Notes: generated from the letters alone by a model not told the origin. A stretch of DNA of 58,578 nt from REEP01 sp964517265 (GCA_964517265.1 CAZFBS010000015.1:1-58578); one strand, 5' to 3'. Counted from the stretch's first letter, positions 43,813-53,379 are shown. Numbers and translations are program-made.

Positions 43813-46800
43813 ATGATTCTATCGGATCTTTCCGTTACAAGGCCGATCTTCGCTTCGGTCATAAGCCTGCTTCTGATCGCGTTTGGGCTGGTGGCATTCG
43901 ATCGGCTGCCGCTGCGTCAGTATCCCGACATCGATCCACCCATCGTATCAATCGATACGACGTATCCGGGCGCGTCTGCCGCCGTCGTCGAGAGTCGCAT
44001 TACCGAGATCATCGAAGAGCGTATCGCCGGGGTCTCCGGACTGAAATTCATTTCTTCGAGCAGCGAAGACGGCCGTTCGCGTATTTCGGTGGAATTCGAA
44101 GTCAGCCGGGATATCGATGCCGCCGCCAACGACATCCGCGACCGTGTCTCCGGTGTTCTCGACGATCTTCCGGACGAGGCGGACCCACCGGACATCCAGA
44201 AGGTGGATAGCAACGACGACGTCATTATCTGGCTTAACCTGACCAGTGACCGGATGAACGTGCTCGAATTGACGGATTATGCGGATCGGTATCTTACTGA
44301 CCGTTTTTCCGCGCTCGATGGGGTGGCGAGGGTGCGAATTGGGGGCGGCCTCAGCTACGCCATGCGAGTCTGGCTGGACCGGACCGCACTGGCCGCCCGC
44401 GGCTTGACGGCCAACGACGTCGAGCTGGCGCTCCGCGCCGACAATGTCGAATTGCCTGCCGGCAGCATCGAATCGCAAGAACGACAGTTTACCGTGCGTA
44501 CCGAGCGGGGCTTTGTCGAGCCTGAAGATTTCCGCCAGCTGGTACTTGGACAAGGTCAAGGGGGCTATTTGATCCGCCTTGGCGACGTCGCGCGGGTGGA
44601 GAAGGGCCCGGTGGAGGACCGCACCTTCTTTCGCGGCAATGCCATCCCGATGGTCGGCATTGGCATCATCAAACAGTCCCAGGCCAATACCGTTGCGGTG
44701 GCGAGAGCGGCCCGGGAGGAGGCGACGCGGCTCAACGCCACCCTGCCGGAAGGAATGGCCATCAAGGAGAGTTACGACACCAGCGTCTTCATCGAGAGCG
44801 CGATCTGGGAAGTTTATAAGACCCTGTTCATCGCGATAGCGCTGGTGGTTCTGGTCATTTTCCTGTTTCTCGGCAGCGTCCGCGCGATGCTGGTGCCCGC
44901 GGTGACGGTGCCGGTGTCGCTGATCGGGACGTTCATCATTCTCTATGCACTCGGATTTTCCATCAATCTGTTGACGCTGTTGGCCTTGGTGCTCGCAATT
45001 GGCCTCGTGGTCGACGACGCCATCGTAGTTCTGGAGAACGTACATCGCCGGGTCGAGGAGGGGGAACCGCCGCTCGTGGCGGCTTATCAAGGTGCCCGGC
45101 AGGTCGGGTTTGCCGTCATTGCCACTACTATGGTGCTGATTGCAGTGTTCGTCCCGATTGCTTTTTTGGAAGGCGATGTCGGCCGGTTGTTCTCCGAATT
45201 CGCCCTGACAATGGCCGCGGCGGTCGCTTTGTCGAGTTTGGTGGCGCTTACTCTCTCACCGATGATGGCTTCCAAACTGTTTGCCAAATCCCGGCGAGAC
45301 ACCCGCATTGCTGGGATGATGGAACGCGCCTTTGCCAGTTTGCGCCATGGCTATGGGCGGGTTCTGAAGCTTGCTCTGCGGTTCCAGTCGGTCACGATTG
45401 GGCTTTTCGTTCTGGTACTCGCGGGTTCCGTATGGCTTTTCACTCTGATCCCGCAGGAGTTCACGCCCAAGGAAGATCGCGGCGCATTCTTCGTCATCGT
45501 GGATGGGCCGGAGGGAGCATCCTTTCAGTATATGTCCGAGTACATGAACATCATCGAAGAGCGGCTGATGCCGCTGGTCGAGAGCGGCGAGGCGAGCCGG
45601 TTGCTGGTTCGGGCACCGCGTCAGTTCGGCACCATCGAAAGCTTCAACAGCGGGATCGTCATTCTCGTCCTCGCGGATTGGTCGCAGCGACGCTCCGGCT
45701 GGGAGATCATGAATGACGTCCGCGCCCGGCTGGATGATCTACCCGGTGTCCGGGCGGTTCCGGTAATGCGACAGGGCTTCGGCAGCCGGACGCAGAAACC
45801 GGTCCAGTTCGTCATTGGCGGCGCCACGTATGACGAGTTGGCCGAGTGGCGGGACATCCTTCTGGAAAAGATCGAAGAGGGCGAGTCGGGGCTGGTCGAC
45901 ATCGATCATGATTACAAGGATACCAAACCTCAGTTGCGGGTGGTCATCGACCGCGACCGCGCAGGTGATCTTGGCGTCTCGCTCGGCAACATCGGGCGCA
46001 CGTTAGAGACGACGCTTGGCGCCCGGCGAGTCACGACTTATAATGACGCCGGCCAGGAATACGACGTGATTCTCCAGGGAGAGAGGGATGATCAGCGTAC
46101 GCCGGCAAGCATCGAGAACATCTATGTCCGCTCCGAGCGATCGGGTGCCCTGATCCCGCTGTCAAGCCTCGTCGCCCTCGAGGAGACGGCCGCATCACCC
46201 GTCCTCAATCGCTATAACCGCGTGCGTGCCGTTACCATCGAGGCCAATCTGGCCCCCGGCACGACGCTCGGCGAGGCGCTTCATTCTCTCGAAGGCTTGG
46301 TTGCAGATCATCTGCCGGGTTCCGCGGTCATCGATTACCGTGGTGAATCGCGAGACTTCAAGACCTCCAGCGACTCCATTCTGTTCGTTTTCGCTCTCGG
46401 CCTAGCCGTGGTTTTTCTCGTCCTTGCCGCGCAGTTTGAGAGCTACCTCCATCCATTCGTGATCATGCTCACCGTTCCGCTCGCGATGGCCGGTGCGCTG
46501 CTCGGCATCTATCTGACGGGCGGCACGCTGAACGTGTACAGCCAGATCGGACTGATTATGCTCGTCGGGTTGGCCGCGAAGAACGGCATCCTGATTGTTG
46601 AATTTGCCAACCAACTGCGCGATGCCGGGACCGCGTTTGACGAAGCAATCTACGAATCTTCCTTGGTGCGCTTGAGGCCGGTGCTGATGACCGCAATTAC
46701 CACTGCCGCCGGCGCGGTGCCTTTGATCCTCAGCGCCGGCGCCGGCGCTGAAACCCGGTTCGTCATCGGCATCGTTGTCTTCTTCGGTGTGATTACCGCA

Positions 46801-46956
46801 ACCCTGTTGACCCTGTTCGTGGTCCCTGTCGGCTACCGGATTCTCGCGCACCGCACAGGCTCGCCCGGTGATGTCAAGCGCCGGTTGTTCGAACAGATGA
46901 GCGCGCACGGGGCTGAGCAAAAAACGAGGGTCATTGATCGTCAGGCTGCGGAATAG
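43813..46956 (+). CDS. RND multidrug efflux pump, inner-membrane transporter
   Basis: A 1047-residue RND (HAE1-type) transporter with twelve expected membrane helices and two large periplasmic loops. It starts with the family opening LSVTRPIFASVISLLL, and proton-relay residues are Asp401 and Asp402 (LVVDDAIVVLENVHRRVEEG, helix 4). GLAAKNGILIVEFA is the helix 10 counterpart with Lys. It exports drugs, dyes or lipids using proton motive force. The upstream adaptor is its partner. The length and motifs are complete, so the pump appears intact. It is convergent with the kinase gene. Confidence 0.95.
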   Translation: MILSDLSVTRPIFASVISLLLIAFGLVAFDRLPLRQYPDIDPPIVSIDTTYPGASAAVVESRITEIIEERIAGVSGLKFISSSSEDGRSRISVEFEVSRDIDAAANDIRDRVSGVLDDLPDEADPPDIQKVDSNDDVIIWLNLTSDRMNVLELTDYADRYLTDRFSALDGVARVRIGGGLSYAMRVWLDRTALAARGLTANDVELALRADNVELPAGSIESQERQFTVRTERGFVEPEDFRQLVLGQGQGGYLIRLGDVARVEKGPVEDRTFFRGNAIPMVGIGIIKQSQANTVAVARAAREEATRLNATLPEGMAIKESYDTSVFIESAIWEVYKTLFIAIALVVLVIFLFLGSVRAMLVPAVTVPVSLIGTFIILYALGFSINLLTLLALVLAIGLVVDDAIVVLENVHRRVEEGEPPLVAAYQGARQVGFAVIATTMVLIAVFVPIAFLEGDVGRLFSEFALTMAAAVALSSLVALTLSPMMASKLFAKSRRDTRIAGMMERAFASLRHGYGRVLKLALRFQSVTIGLFVLVLAGSVWLFTLIPQEFTPKEDRGAFFVIVDGPEGASFQYMSEYMNIIEERLMPLVESGEASRLLVRAPRQFGTIESFNSGIVILVLADWSQRRSGWEIMNDVRARLDDLPGVRAVPVMRQGFGSRTQKPVQFVIGGATYDELAEWRDILLEKIEEGESGLVDIDHDYKDTKPQLRVVIDRDRAGDLGVSLGNIGRTLETTLGARRVTTYNDAGQEYDVILQGERDDQRTPASIENIYVRSERSGALIPLSSLVALEETAASPVLNRYNRVRAVTIEANLAPGTTLGEALHSLEGLVADHLPGSAVIDYRGESRDFKTSSDSILFVFALGLAVVFLVLAAQFESYLHPFVIMLTVPLAMAGALLGIYLTGGTLNVYSQIGLIMLVGLAAKNGILIVEFANQLRDAGTAFDEAIYESSLVRLRPVLMTAITTAAGAVPLILSAGAGAETRFVIGIVVFFGVITATLLTLFVVPVGYRILAHRTGSPGDVKRRLFEQMSAHGAEQKTRVIDRQAAE

Positions 46957-46999
46957 GAAGACCGCCAAGCAGGCGCTCACGGCGTTCGACCCACCCCTA

Positions 47000-49309
47000 T
47001 CATGGGGCAGCCGGTGTTAAGTCGAGGTGCGATTGACGGGCGCGCCCCGGTCTCGGCGTTTCGCCGACGATGATCTGAGGTTCACGGTTGCCATCGAAGG
47101 TGTTGCCGGCGCGTTCCAAGTCCTCCACTTTGACATCAGCGGCAATGTCGAGGGCAATACCGTATCCGGTGTTGTCGGTAACGGTATTGCGCTCGAATTG
47201 GCCGCCACCGCCCGCGAGTACGAGGATACCGTGCTCCTTGTTCTTCGCAATCCGGTTGTCGGTGATCAGAGGGCGGGCGCCAGCGCCCACGACGATGCCA
47301 GAGAAGGCGTTGCCGATTACGGTATTCCCCTCGAACGTCCCGCGAGCGCTCTCATGGATGTAAAGTCCCGCCTGCCCGCTGCCTTCAACACGGTTTCTTC
47401 GCACAATTGGATCGGCGGTTCCGCGAATTTCAATCCCGGAGCGCGCGTTGTTGCTGATCCGGTTGTCGGCGATTTGGGCGCTGCTGGCGCCGCTGGCGAG
47501 GATACCGGCGTGCCCGGCGCTATCGATGCGGTTGCCGCTTATCTGCGGTGCCGCGGTGCCGCGGACGAGAATACCAGCGGCGCCACTGGCGCGGATGGTA
47601 TTGGCGGTGACGGTGCCGGTGGCATCGCCCTCGACGATCACGGCCGCACCGAGAGTAGTTTCGATGCGGTTGCTGCGGATCTCGGCGGCCGCATTATCGC
47701 CGATCCGCACCCCGACCCCGCCAGGATTGTTGATGATGGTATCGGAGACGGTGACTGTGCTTCCACCTGCTATGTTGAGGCACGCCCCTGCGGGAGATGA
47801 GGCGCCGCCGCTTCCGCCAATCAAATTGAGGCCGCGGACGAACGCGCCTGCCTCGGCCGTGATCGTAATGCACGGCCCGGCACCGGGCGCGACTACAACG
47901 ATCTCTTCGCCATCGCCCGCGCCCTGCACCGTCAGGGGTCGCGTCAGCATCAACGCTTCAGGATAGTGCCCTGGAAGAACCCGGATTGTTGCGCCGTCTC
48001 GCGCTGCGGCGAGAGCCTCGCCGATTGTCCTCGCATCGCCGGTGCCGCTCGCGTCGACGAGCCACTCGCTTTTGATATAAGACCGATGGTAGTGTCGCCC
48101 GCCGAAGATGGCCGCCGGCAGCGCCACCAGCACGAGCACAGCCGCCGTGATCCACCGCCAGGACCCGCGGGAGAACAAGACTGCGCGCGTCCCCTCCGCC
48201 CCGTGTGGCTTTGCAGCGGGAGGTCGCTCCATCGGATCGACTTCGCTCGCGGCGATCCCGGGCAGCTGTTCGGGCGTCGGCTCCGGCATCGGAATTGGGG
48301 CATACTCGGCTTGGTCGGGTTCAGAGAGATGGAAGGCGGCGATCCACTCCCGCGCCGATTGCGGCCGCTCCGATGCTTCGAGGCTCAAAGCCCGATCGAC
48401 CGTGCTCAGCACGTCCTCGGTGTAGCGGCCACGGCCGGCAACAAGAGCCGGCAGCAGGGGAGTGCCGCTGATGCGAGCCCTCGCGTCCGTCGGCAGTGTC
48501 CCCGACACGACCCGATAAGCGACCGCCGCCAGCCCATACACGTCAGTCCAGGGGCCTTGCCGAGCATCGGCCCGGTATTGCTCCGGAGCGGCATACCCTG
48601 GCGCGAACCAGCTTTGGTATGGCGGCTCGGCAGCAAGATCGGCCGGCAAGGCGGCGCCCAGATCGACCAGAACCGGCATGTCGTCAGAAGCGAAACGAAT
48701 ATTCGCTGGAGTGACGTCACGGTGAAGGAAGCCGGCGTTATGGAGCCGATCAAGAGCGCCAAGCATCGCCAACACCAGATCTTCAAGAGCGATCTTGGCG
48801 CTGGAATCCTCCTCCGCGCTCAGGACGTAGTCGAGGCTTGGGCCATCGATGTGGTCCATCACAAGGTAAGCGGTGCCGTTCGCCTCCAGACAGCGGCGCA
48901 CCGCAACCAAGTTCGGATGGCGAACCGTGCACAGCGCCTGTCCCATCAATCGGAACAGTGTCAGGCCAGCTGCAAACTGGGCATCGTATTCGGCGGGTAC
49001 GCTGCTCTCTTCGCTGCCCTCCAGGAAGACGCTCCTAGCATTTCCCCCGGCGGCTTCCGGCGTCGCTTCCCCTATGGCTTGTTGGGCCGGTTCCCTTGCA
49101 TCGTCATTCGGACCATCCTTGTGGGGAGCAAATTCCTTGACGACGACGCGGCCGAATTCGGGATCGCGGGCCAGATAAAGGGGGCCATGACGGCCGTACC
49201 CGATCACGCTCTCAATCTCTATGCTGTCAACGTGCGTACCGGGGAGCAGGATTGTCCGAACCGATCCGACTGAAGCCGTCTCTGGAAGGGTGAGCGTGGT
49301 TCGGGTCAT
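47000..49309 (-). CDS. Ser/Thr protein kinase with extracytoplasmic parallel beta-helix domain
   Basis: A 769-residue protein with an unusual order. Residues about 30-330 are a Hanks-type kinase: Lys58 (VVVKEF), His196-Arg197-Asp198 with Asn203 (HRDVTPAN, Thr in place of the usual Lys), DLG in place of DFG (Asp216), and APE at 241-243. The glycine loop is degenerate (GYGRHGPLYLAR). A membrane helix (about 385-404) follows. The rest, 415-769, begins with DARTIGEALAAARDGATIRV and PGHYPEAL, then 23-residue repeats of the NosD/pectin-lyase type (QISGNRI, QIADNRI, LITDNRI, QFERNTV). ATG at 49309 fits a GAAGG site. Last gene of a minus-strand operon. Confidence 0.86.
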   Translation of the reverse strand: MTRTTLTLPETASVGSVRTILLPGTHVDSIEIESVIGYGRHGPLYLARDPEFGRVVVKEFAPHKDGPNDDAREPAQQAIGEATPEAAGGNARSVFLEGSEESSVPAEYDAQFAAGLTLFRLMGQALCTVRHPNLVAVRRCLEANGTAYLVMDHIDGPSLDYVLSAEEDSSAKIALEDLVLAMLGALDRLHNAGFLHRDVTPANIRFASDDMPVLVDLGAALPADLAAEPPYQSWFAPGYAAPEQYRADARQGPWTDVYGLAAVAYRVVSGTLPTDARARISGTPLLPALVAGRGRYTEDVLSTVDRALSLEASERPQSAREWIAAFHLSEPDQAEYAPIPMPEPTPEQLPGIAASEVDPMERPPAAKPHGAEGTRAVLFSRGSWRWITAAVLVLVALPAAIFGGRHYHRSYIKSEWLVDASGTGDARTIGEALAAARDGATIRVLPGHYPEALMLTRPLTVQGAGDGEEIVVVAPGAGPCITITAEAGAFVRGLNLIGGSGGASSPAGACLNIAGGSTVTVSDTIINNPGGVGVRIGDNAAAEIRSNRIETTLGAAVIVEGDATGTVTANTIRASGAAGILVRGTAAPQISGNRIDSAGHAGILASGASSAQIADNRISNNARSGIEIRGTADPIVRRNRVEGSGQAGLYIHESARGTFEGNTVIGNAFSGIVVGAGARPLITDNRIAKNKEHGILVLAGGGGQFERNTVTDNTGYGIALDIAADVKVEDLERAGNTFDGNREPQIIVGETPRPGRARQSHLDLTPAAP
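47144..47611 (-). repeat. Seven 69-base (23-residue) beta-helix coils in the kinase gene
   Basis: Residues 567 to about 722 divide into seven units of 23 residues, each with the shape (x-I-x-x-N-x-I)-x5-G-I-x-V. The consensus is N at the turn and G-[IL] seven residues on. They are diverged at the DNA level, so copy-number change by slippage is unlikely to be recent. Confidence 0.7.
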
Positions 49310-49319
49310 GATCGCGCCT

Positions 49320-50084
49320 TCACTCATCCGATGGTAAAGGCAGGCTTGCCGGGATTGACAGGGGCTTGTCCTCCGCTGCATTTGAGGCGCCGGTGCCTTC
49401 CGGCGGGGCACTCACTGCCCCTGGTGTCTTGTGCAGAGAGCCAGCTTGTGACTCGCCTGCCGGCGCCGCGAGCGTGGACGTTTCGTCCGCTGGTCCTTGG
49501 CCGGCTGACGCCTCGTCCCGTTGCAACTCATCAGGGGGTGCTTTCACGACAAGCGGTGGAGCAATGGGCGTTACTGTCGCAGGATTCTCCCGCATTTCGT
49601 CAGACGGCGCGGGCGGCTTTTCCCCCGGTGGAGGAGAGCCAACGGCCATCAGCACAACCGGAGCATCCTCGGTGAGGTTCCATATTCCTGTTGCAGCCCG
49701 GCACCCTGTTCCTTTGAGCGTGATGCGAGGGCCGCCTGAAACCGCAGTCACCGTGTACGTGCGGCAGGGGATACCGTCGGCACGTTGCCAGCTCTGCGTA
49801 ATCGTGATGGTACCGTTGTAGCCGCTCCGGGAATTGATCCAAGGCGCCGCAGCCCCTGTCGCCTCAGTCTCCAGCAGCCATCCGATCGCCTCGGGGCTCG
49901 GCAGTGCTTCACGCGGTGCGGAGTCGGCCATCAGCGGCAATGCCGACCCTGCAATGATCACATACGTGGCAACGCATGTAGCACGAACGGCAGCGGGGCG
50001 TGGGTGCACTCCAATGCAACTCTCAGCCCAGTTCCAGATCATGGTTGCGGCCATCGCTTTATCCTTGCTCTGGGCCTTGTTCAT
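49320..50084 (-). CDS. Secreted protein with RT0821/Lpp0805-like surface domain and Pro-rich tail
   Basis: A 254-residue protein. A hydrophobic stretch (about residues 37-52) ends at ALPLMADS and is a likely signal peptide. Residues 85-150 (SGYNGTITITQSWQRADGIPC..., with RTYTVTAVSGG, GTGCRAATGIWNL) match the small conserved domain of RT0821/Lpp0805 or 17-kDa-type surface proteins, with two Cys available for a disulphide. The last ~100 residues are Pro/Ala/Glu-rich and likely disordered. It starts inside the M1-like gene's stop (four-base overlap) and ends 10 bases before the kinase start. The function is unknown. Confidence 0.72.
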   Translation of the reverse strand: MNKAQSKDKAMAATMIWNWAESCIGVHPRPAAVRATCVATYVIIAGSALPLMADSAPREALPSPEAIGWLLETEATGAAAPWINSRSGYNGTITITQSWQRADGIPCRTYTVTAVSGGPRITLKGTGCRAATGIWNLTEDAPVVLMAVGSPPPGEKPPAPSDEMRENPATVTPIAPPLVVKAPPDELQRDEASAGQGPADETSTLAAPAGESQAGSLHKTPGAVSAPPEGTGASNAAEDKPLSIPASLPLPSDE

Positions 50085-52111
50085 GGCCCGAGTTCACGAC
50101 GCATCGGACCGTGGTCAGGTGGCCAGCTGCCAACCACGATCGTGTTGAACTGGTCGAAGGCAAGGTAGCTGGCGCGGCCGTGGTGGACCAGTGATCGTTG
50201 AACAGCCGCAAGGGCGGTGGTGTCGTCGGCCGCGACGACCACGTGGCGCGCGCCGTTCGGCCGCTCGCCAGCCCATACCTGAACGGTCCCGCGACCGGCG
50301 ATCGCCTTCGGGATCGGACTAAGGCCATATGCGTCAATTGCGGCACGCACTTCGGGACCAGTACCGATCAGCAGCACCGGCACTGTCGCAGCGGGGGAGG
50401 CTCCCGCGGCAATCCGACGCGGGTTTGCCTCAAGCAGTGTGGTCGCCAGAGCGTTGGCTATCCGTTCCGCCGTAGGCGACGCCGTCGCGACCATCAGGAC
50501 CGTAGCGGGATCCAGCATTACGTCGCGCAGGATCGGTGGTGCCTCCTCCGGATGGAGCCTGCGGAACACGTGGTAATCGGGGTCCACGATTACCGCCAGC
50601 GGCACGCCCGCCGTATCAAGTTGGAAATCGACCTCGGCTGCATCAAGCCGCACCTGTTTCGTCACGGCCGCATCTGCTGTCAGCACCTGGACTGGGATCG
50701 ACAGGCGGTAAATCTCTTCCGTTTGCCGCAGGGTGAGCAAAACCTGGTAGCCCCCGCTACGATAATCAGTCTTCTTGAGAGCTTGGGCCTGATGCAGGAT
50801 CACATCCGGTGCCCCGGGTCTCTCAAGCCATTGCCGGAAAAACCATCCAAGATCCCTTTCCGCGACGGCTTCGAACGCCTTCTGAAGGTCCTGCCAACCG
50901 GCAGTGGTGTATCGGTGTCGATCCCAGAACCGGCGGATCGCCAGTTCGAAGGCCTCCTCTCCAACTTCCTGGCGCAGCATGTGGAAGACAAAGGCCGCCT
51001 TGCTGTAACCAATGGCCTGTGAAGCGGCGTGCATCCTGCTTACGAAGGTGATGACGGGTCGCTTCCCGTCCGGCGGCAGCGCAACGAAGTCGCGCAGCCA
51101 GTCATACCGCATGGAGCGGCCTTTCTCGGCATCTTCGGCCGCGGCAACCGCATAGTCCCCCATATAGGTCGTAAGCCCTTCCGCCCAGTTGCCGGTGGTA
51201 TAGGCCACGCTGACGCCGCTGCCCCACCAGTTGTGCAGAATTTCGTGGGCAAACGAGCGCCCTTGCATGAACGGCAACGGCAGGATCCGCCTGCTGACGT
51301 AGGCGACACCAGGAAAACCAAGACCGACTGGAAAGGGCGAGGAGACCACCGCGAAACTTGAAAAAGGGTAAGGACCTATGCGGATGGAAAAGACATCGAG
51401 ATAGGCGGCCGCGGAATCCAAGTAGCGCTCGGCGAGATCATCGGCTTGCGCATGAAAATACGTGCGCAGGCGGATGGGCCCATGAAGCCGTTCCCGCACG
51501 AGATAAGGACCGGCAAACAGCGACGGCTCCGCGTGCGGACGTTCAGAGGCGAACACCGCTTCATAGCCGCCCGCGCCGACATTCTCTTCCACTAGGGCAC
51601 CGGTTGCGAGGGCCGTCTGTTCTTTCGGCACGACGACGTGCAGCCGATACGTGACCATCGTGCCCGCTCCCGCATCGACTTGCGGCAGCCAGCCGGAGCC
51701 GGCAGGAAGAAACGTTCCGTCGCTGGCGATGGTGGCGTCCACCGCTCTGCTGCTACCTCCCTCGTCGATTTTTGGAGCCTTCTGGCCGGAATAACTGACG
51801 CTGATGATGCACGAGCCACGTATCTCTCGCGGCAGCCGGACGATCCCGTCCTCGACCGCCACCGGAACGGGTTCACCGTCGATCTCGATCCTTGAGGGGA
51901 TGAGCCATGGTGCGAGAACAAGGGCTTTGATAGCTTTTTGCGCGCCATCAATAGCAATGTGGTCGACTGCTTCGATTCTATGTGCGGCGGGGTCGAGATG
52001 GATCCTCACATCGTGATGAAGAGATGGGATCGGGTCAGCAGCGGACACGCTAATGAACCCGCCGATGCCGATCGCCACCACTACCAGAAAGCTGTGAATG
52101 GCGGCGATCAT
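50081..52111 (-). CDS. Secreted M1-like zinc metallopeptidase
   Basis: A 676-residue protein with signal peptide (about residues 1-24). The zinc site is His289, Glu290 and His293 in AHEILHNWWG, with third ligand Glu311 in NWAEGLTTYMGDY. The usual aminopeptidase GAMEN motif is not seen: the region reads PVGLGFPGVAYVS, as in non-classical M1-like proteins. The N-terminal ~230 residues are beta-rich; a helical C-terminal part ends with a Rossmann-like segment (about 560-676, VPVLLIGTG). It overlaps the ChaN-PDZ stop and the next start by four bases each, so translation is coupled. Confidence 0.85.
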   Translation of the reverse strand: MIAAIHSFLVVVAIGIGGFISVSAADPIPSLHHDVRIHLDPAAHRIEAVDHIAIDGAQKAIKALVLAPWLIPSRIEIDGEPVPVAVEDGIVRLPREIRGSCIISVSYSGQKAPKIDEGGSSRAVDATIASDGTFLPAGSGWLPQVDAGAGTMVTYRLHVVVPKEQTALATGALVEENVGAGGYEAVFASERPHAEPSLFAGPYLVRERLHGPIRLRTYFHAQADDLAERYLDSAAAYLDVFSIRIGPYPFSSFAVVSSPFPVGLGFPGVAYVSRRILPLPFMQGRSFAHEILHNWWGSGVSVAYTTGNWAEGLTTYMGDYAVAAAEDAEKGRSMRYDWLRDFVALPPDGKRPVITFVSRMHAASQAIGYSKAAFVFHMLRQEVGEEAFELAIRRFWDRHRYTTAGWQDLQKAFEAVAERDLGWFFRQWLERPGAPDVILHQAQALKKTDYRSGGYQVLLTLRQTEEIYRLSIPVQVLTADAAVTKQVRLDAAEVDFQLDTAGVPLAVIVDPDYHVFRRLHPEEAPPILRDVMLDPATVLMVATASPTAERIANALATTLLEANPRRIAAGASPAATVPVLLIGTGPEVRAAIDAYGLSPIPKAIAGRGTVQVWAGERPNGARHVVVAADDTTALAAVQRSLVHHGRASYLAFDQFNTIVVGSWPPDHGPMRRELGP

Positions 52112-53379
52112 TGTGCCGAGGCAACGGGAAACCGCGCCACGACGTTGAGCATCGTGCCGCCCCGGTTGATCATCAGGGGAAGCGTCGCGCCCGGCATCTG
52201 CTTCTGGATAACGGAAATTAAATCCTGCGCCGTATGCATAGGGGTGCCGCCGACCGAGACGATGATGTCGTCGGTGACTAAACCGGCCGTGTCTGCAACG
52301 CCGCCTTCGCTGATCGCAACGATCTGTACGCCGTCAGGATGGGAAGCAACCTTGACGCCGAGCCGCGGCCCCTGCGAGGCGGAGCCGCGATCCTCCTCGT
52401 CGAACAAGAACACGGCATCGGCGACTTCAGGCGGAATGGCTCCGCACTGCTGCCGCTGCCACGGCAACAGCACCGCCGTGTCGTGAATGCCGAGGCTTCC
52501 AAGTTGGTGGGGAACCCCCCAACCGTTCTCGATATGGCCAAGGCCGATGAGGCCGATCACCAGCGGCCGTTCGCTCCGCCTCGCTTCCCGCGCGAGAACT
52601 TCCGCCATCGCTCTGTCCCAGGTCAGTTGGGCTTCGACGAAATGTTGAAACGCCGGCTCGCGCATGGCGTTCTCAAAGTCTTCCTCCGGCACCGCTTCCG
52701 CCATTGCCTCCGGCCGCTGCCCGCGCTCCCCTTCCCGCATCTGGTGTTTCAGGAGATGAACTCTGGCAAGGCTGCGGCGATAAGGCTCGGAAGCAGGCGC
52801 CGGTGTCGAGATGCCTTGCCGAGCCTCTTCAGGAACTCCGGCCCAGCCCCTTCGGGCGACTTCGCTGATCAGAGCCCGATCCACATTCAGCGCAACCATC
52901 GGAATCCGGTGCAGGCGAGCGAAATGAAAAAGGGGAAGGTAAAGCGCGGAGTCGAACCCCCATACAGTATCCCATTCGACTGCCTCCAGAAATGCTGCCG
53001 GGGAGAGTTCGCCCGCGACCCAGCGGTCCAGCACCGGTTGGCTGCGCCTGGGCAACATTTCCATGCCGATCACTACATTGGGCTGATAGCTGTGGAGGGC
53101 CGCCATCGTGTGCAATTGCCACCGATGATGGTCCGCGTTGTCGTGGTTTTCGCCGAGAAGGACAACGGTCCGTTTGGACATGGCGGCGATTACTGCATCC
53201 ACCGTGATTACAGTACGGCTCTGAGGAAGGACCCACTGGCTTGGTGGCGCGCAGGCGAGCTCATCATCGGCGCGGACAGCTCCGGACGAACCCGCCGCGG
53301 CAAGAAGAAGCGATAGCGCTCCTGCTCCCGCTCCCGCTCCCGCTGCGAGTATGCACCTTAGCCTCTTTGCTGCCGCCAT
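52108..53379 (-). CDS. ChaN-like (haem/iron-type) secreted protein with C-terminal PDZ domain
   Basis: A 423-residue protein. The signal peptide (about residues 1-37) contains a GA repeat. Residues about 55-300 have the ChaN/TraB-like pattern: VVLLGENHDNADHHRWQL, VVIGMEMLPRRSQ, and LIGLGHIENGWGVP near 285. ChaN-type proteins bind haem or act in iron regulation. A PDZ domain (about 330-415) has GVKVASHPDGVQIVAI, GGVADTAGLVTDDIIVSVGG and TPMHTAQDLISVI. The ATG at 53379 has GGAG six bases upstream; a GTG start 24 bases earlier is an alternative. It opens the four-gene coupled series. Confidence 0.8.
   Translation of the reverse strand: MAAAKRLRCILAAGAGAGAGALSLLLAAAGSSGAVRADDELACAPPSQWVLPQSRTVITVDAVIAAMSKRTVVLLGENHDNADHHRWQLHTMAALHSYQPNVVIGMEMLPRRSQPVLDRWVAGELSPAAFLEAVEWDTVWGFDSALYLPLFHFARLHRIPMVALNVDRALISEVARRGWAGVPEEARQGISTPAPASEPYRRSLARVHLLKHQMREGERGQRPEAMAEAVPEEDFENAMREPAFQHFVEAQLTWDRAMAEVLAREARRSERPLVIGLIGLGHIENGWGVPHQLGSLGIHDTAVLLPWQRQQCGAIPPEVADAVFLFDEEDRGSASQGPRLGVKVASHPDGVQIVAISEGGVADTAGLVTDDIIVSVGGTPMHTAQDLISVIQKQMPGATLPLMINRGGTMLNVVARFPVASAQ
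53318..53345 (-). repeat. Short GC-rich hexanucleotide repeat in the ChaN signal peptide
   Basis: GCTCCC-type units (one variant, GCTCCT) repeat about four and a half times and encode alternating Gly-Ala in the signal peptide. The unit length is six bases, so slippage would change the number of Gly-Ala pairs but not the frame. Confidence 0.6.

Noticed and set aside
43948..45090. A long minus-strand open frame opposite the RND pump
   Set aside because: Complement of a well-supported gene with complete family motifs; nothing supports translation.
53318..53345. A phase-variable repeat in the ChaN signal peptide
   Set aside because: Six-base units keep the frame whatever the copy number, and the tract is short.
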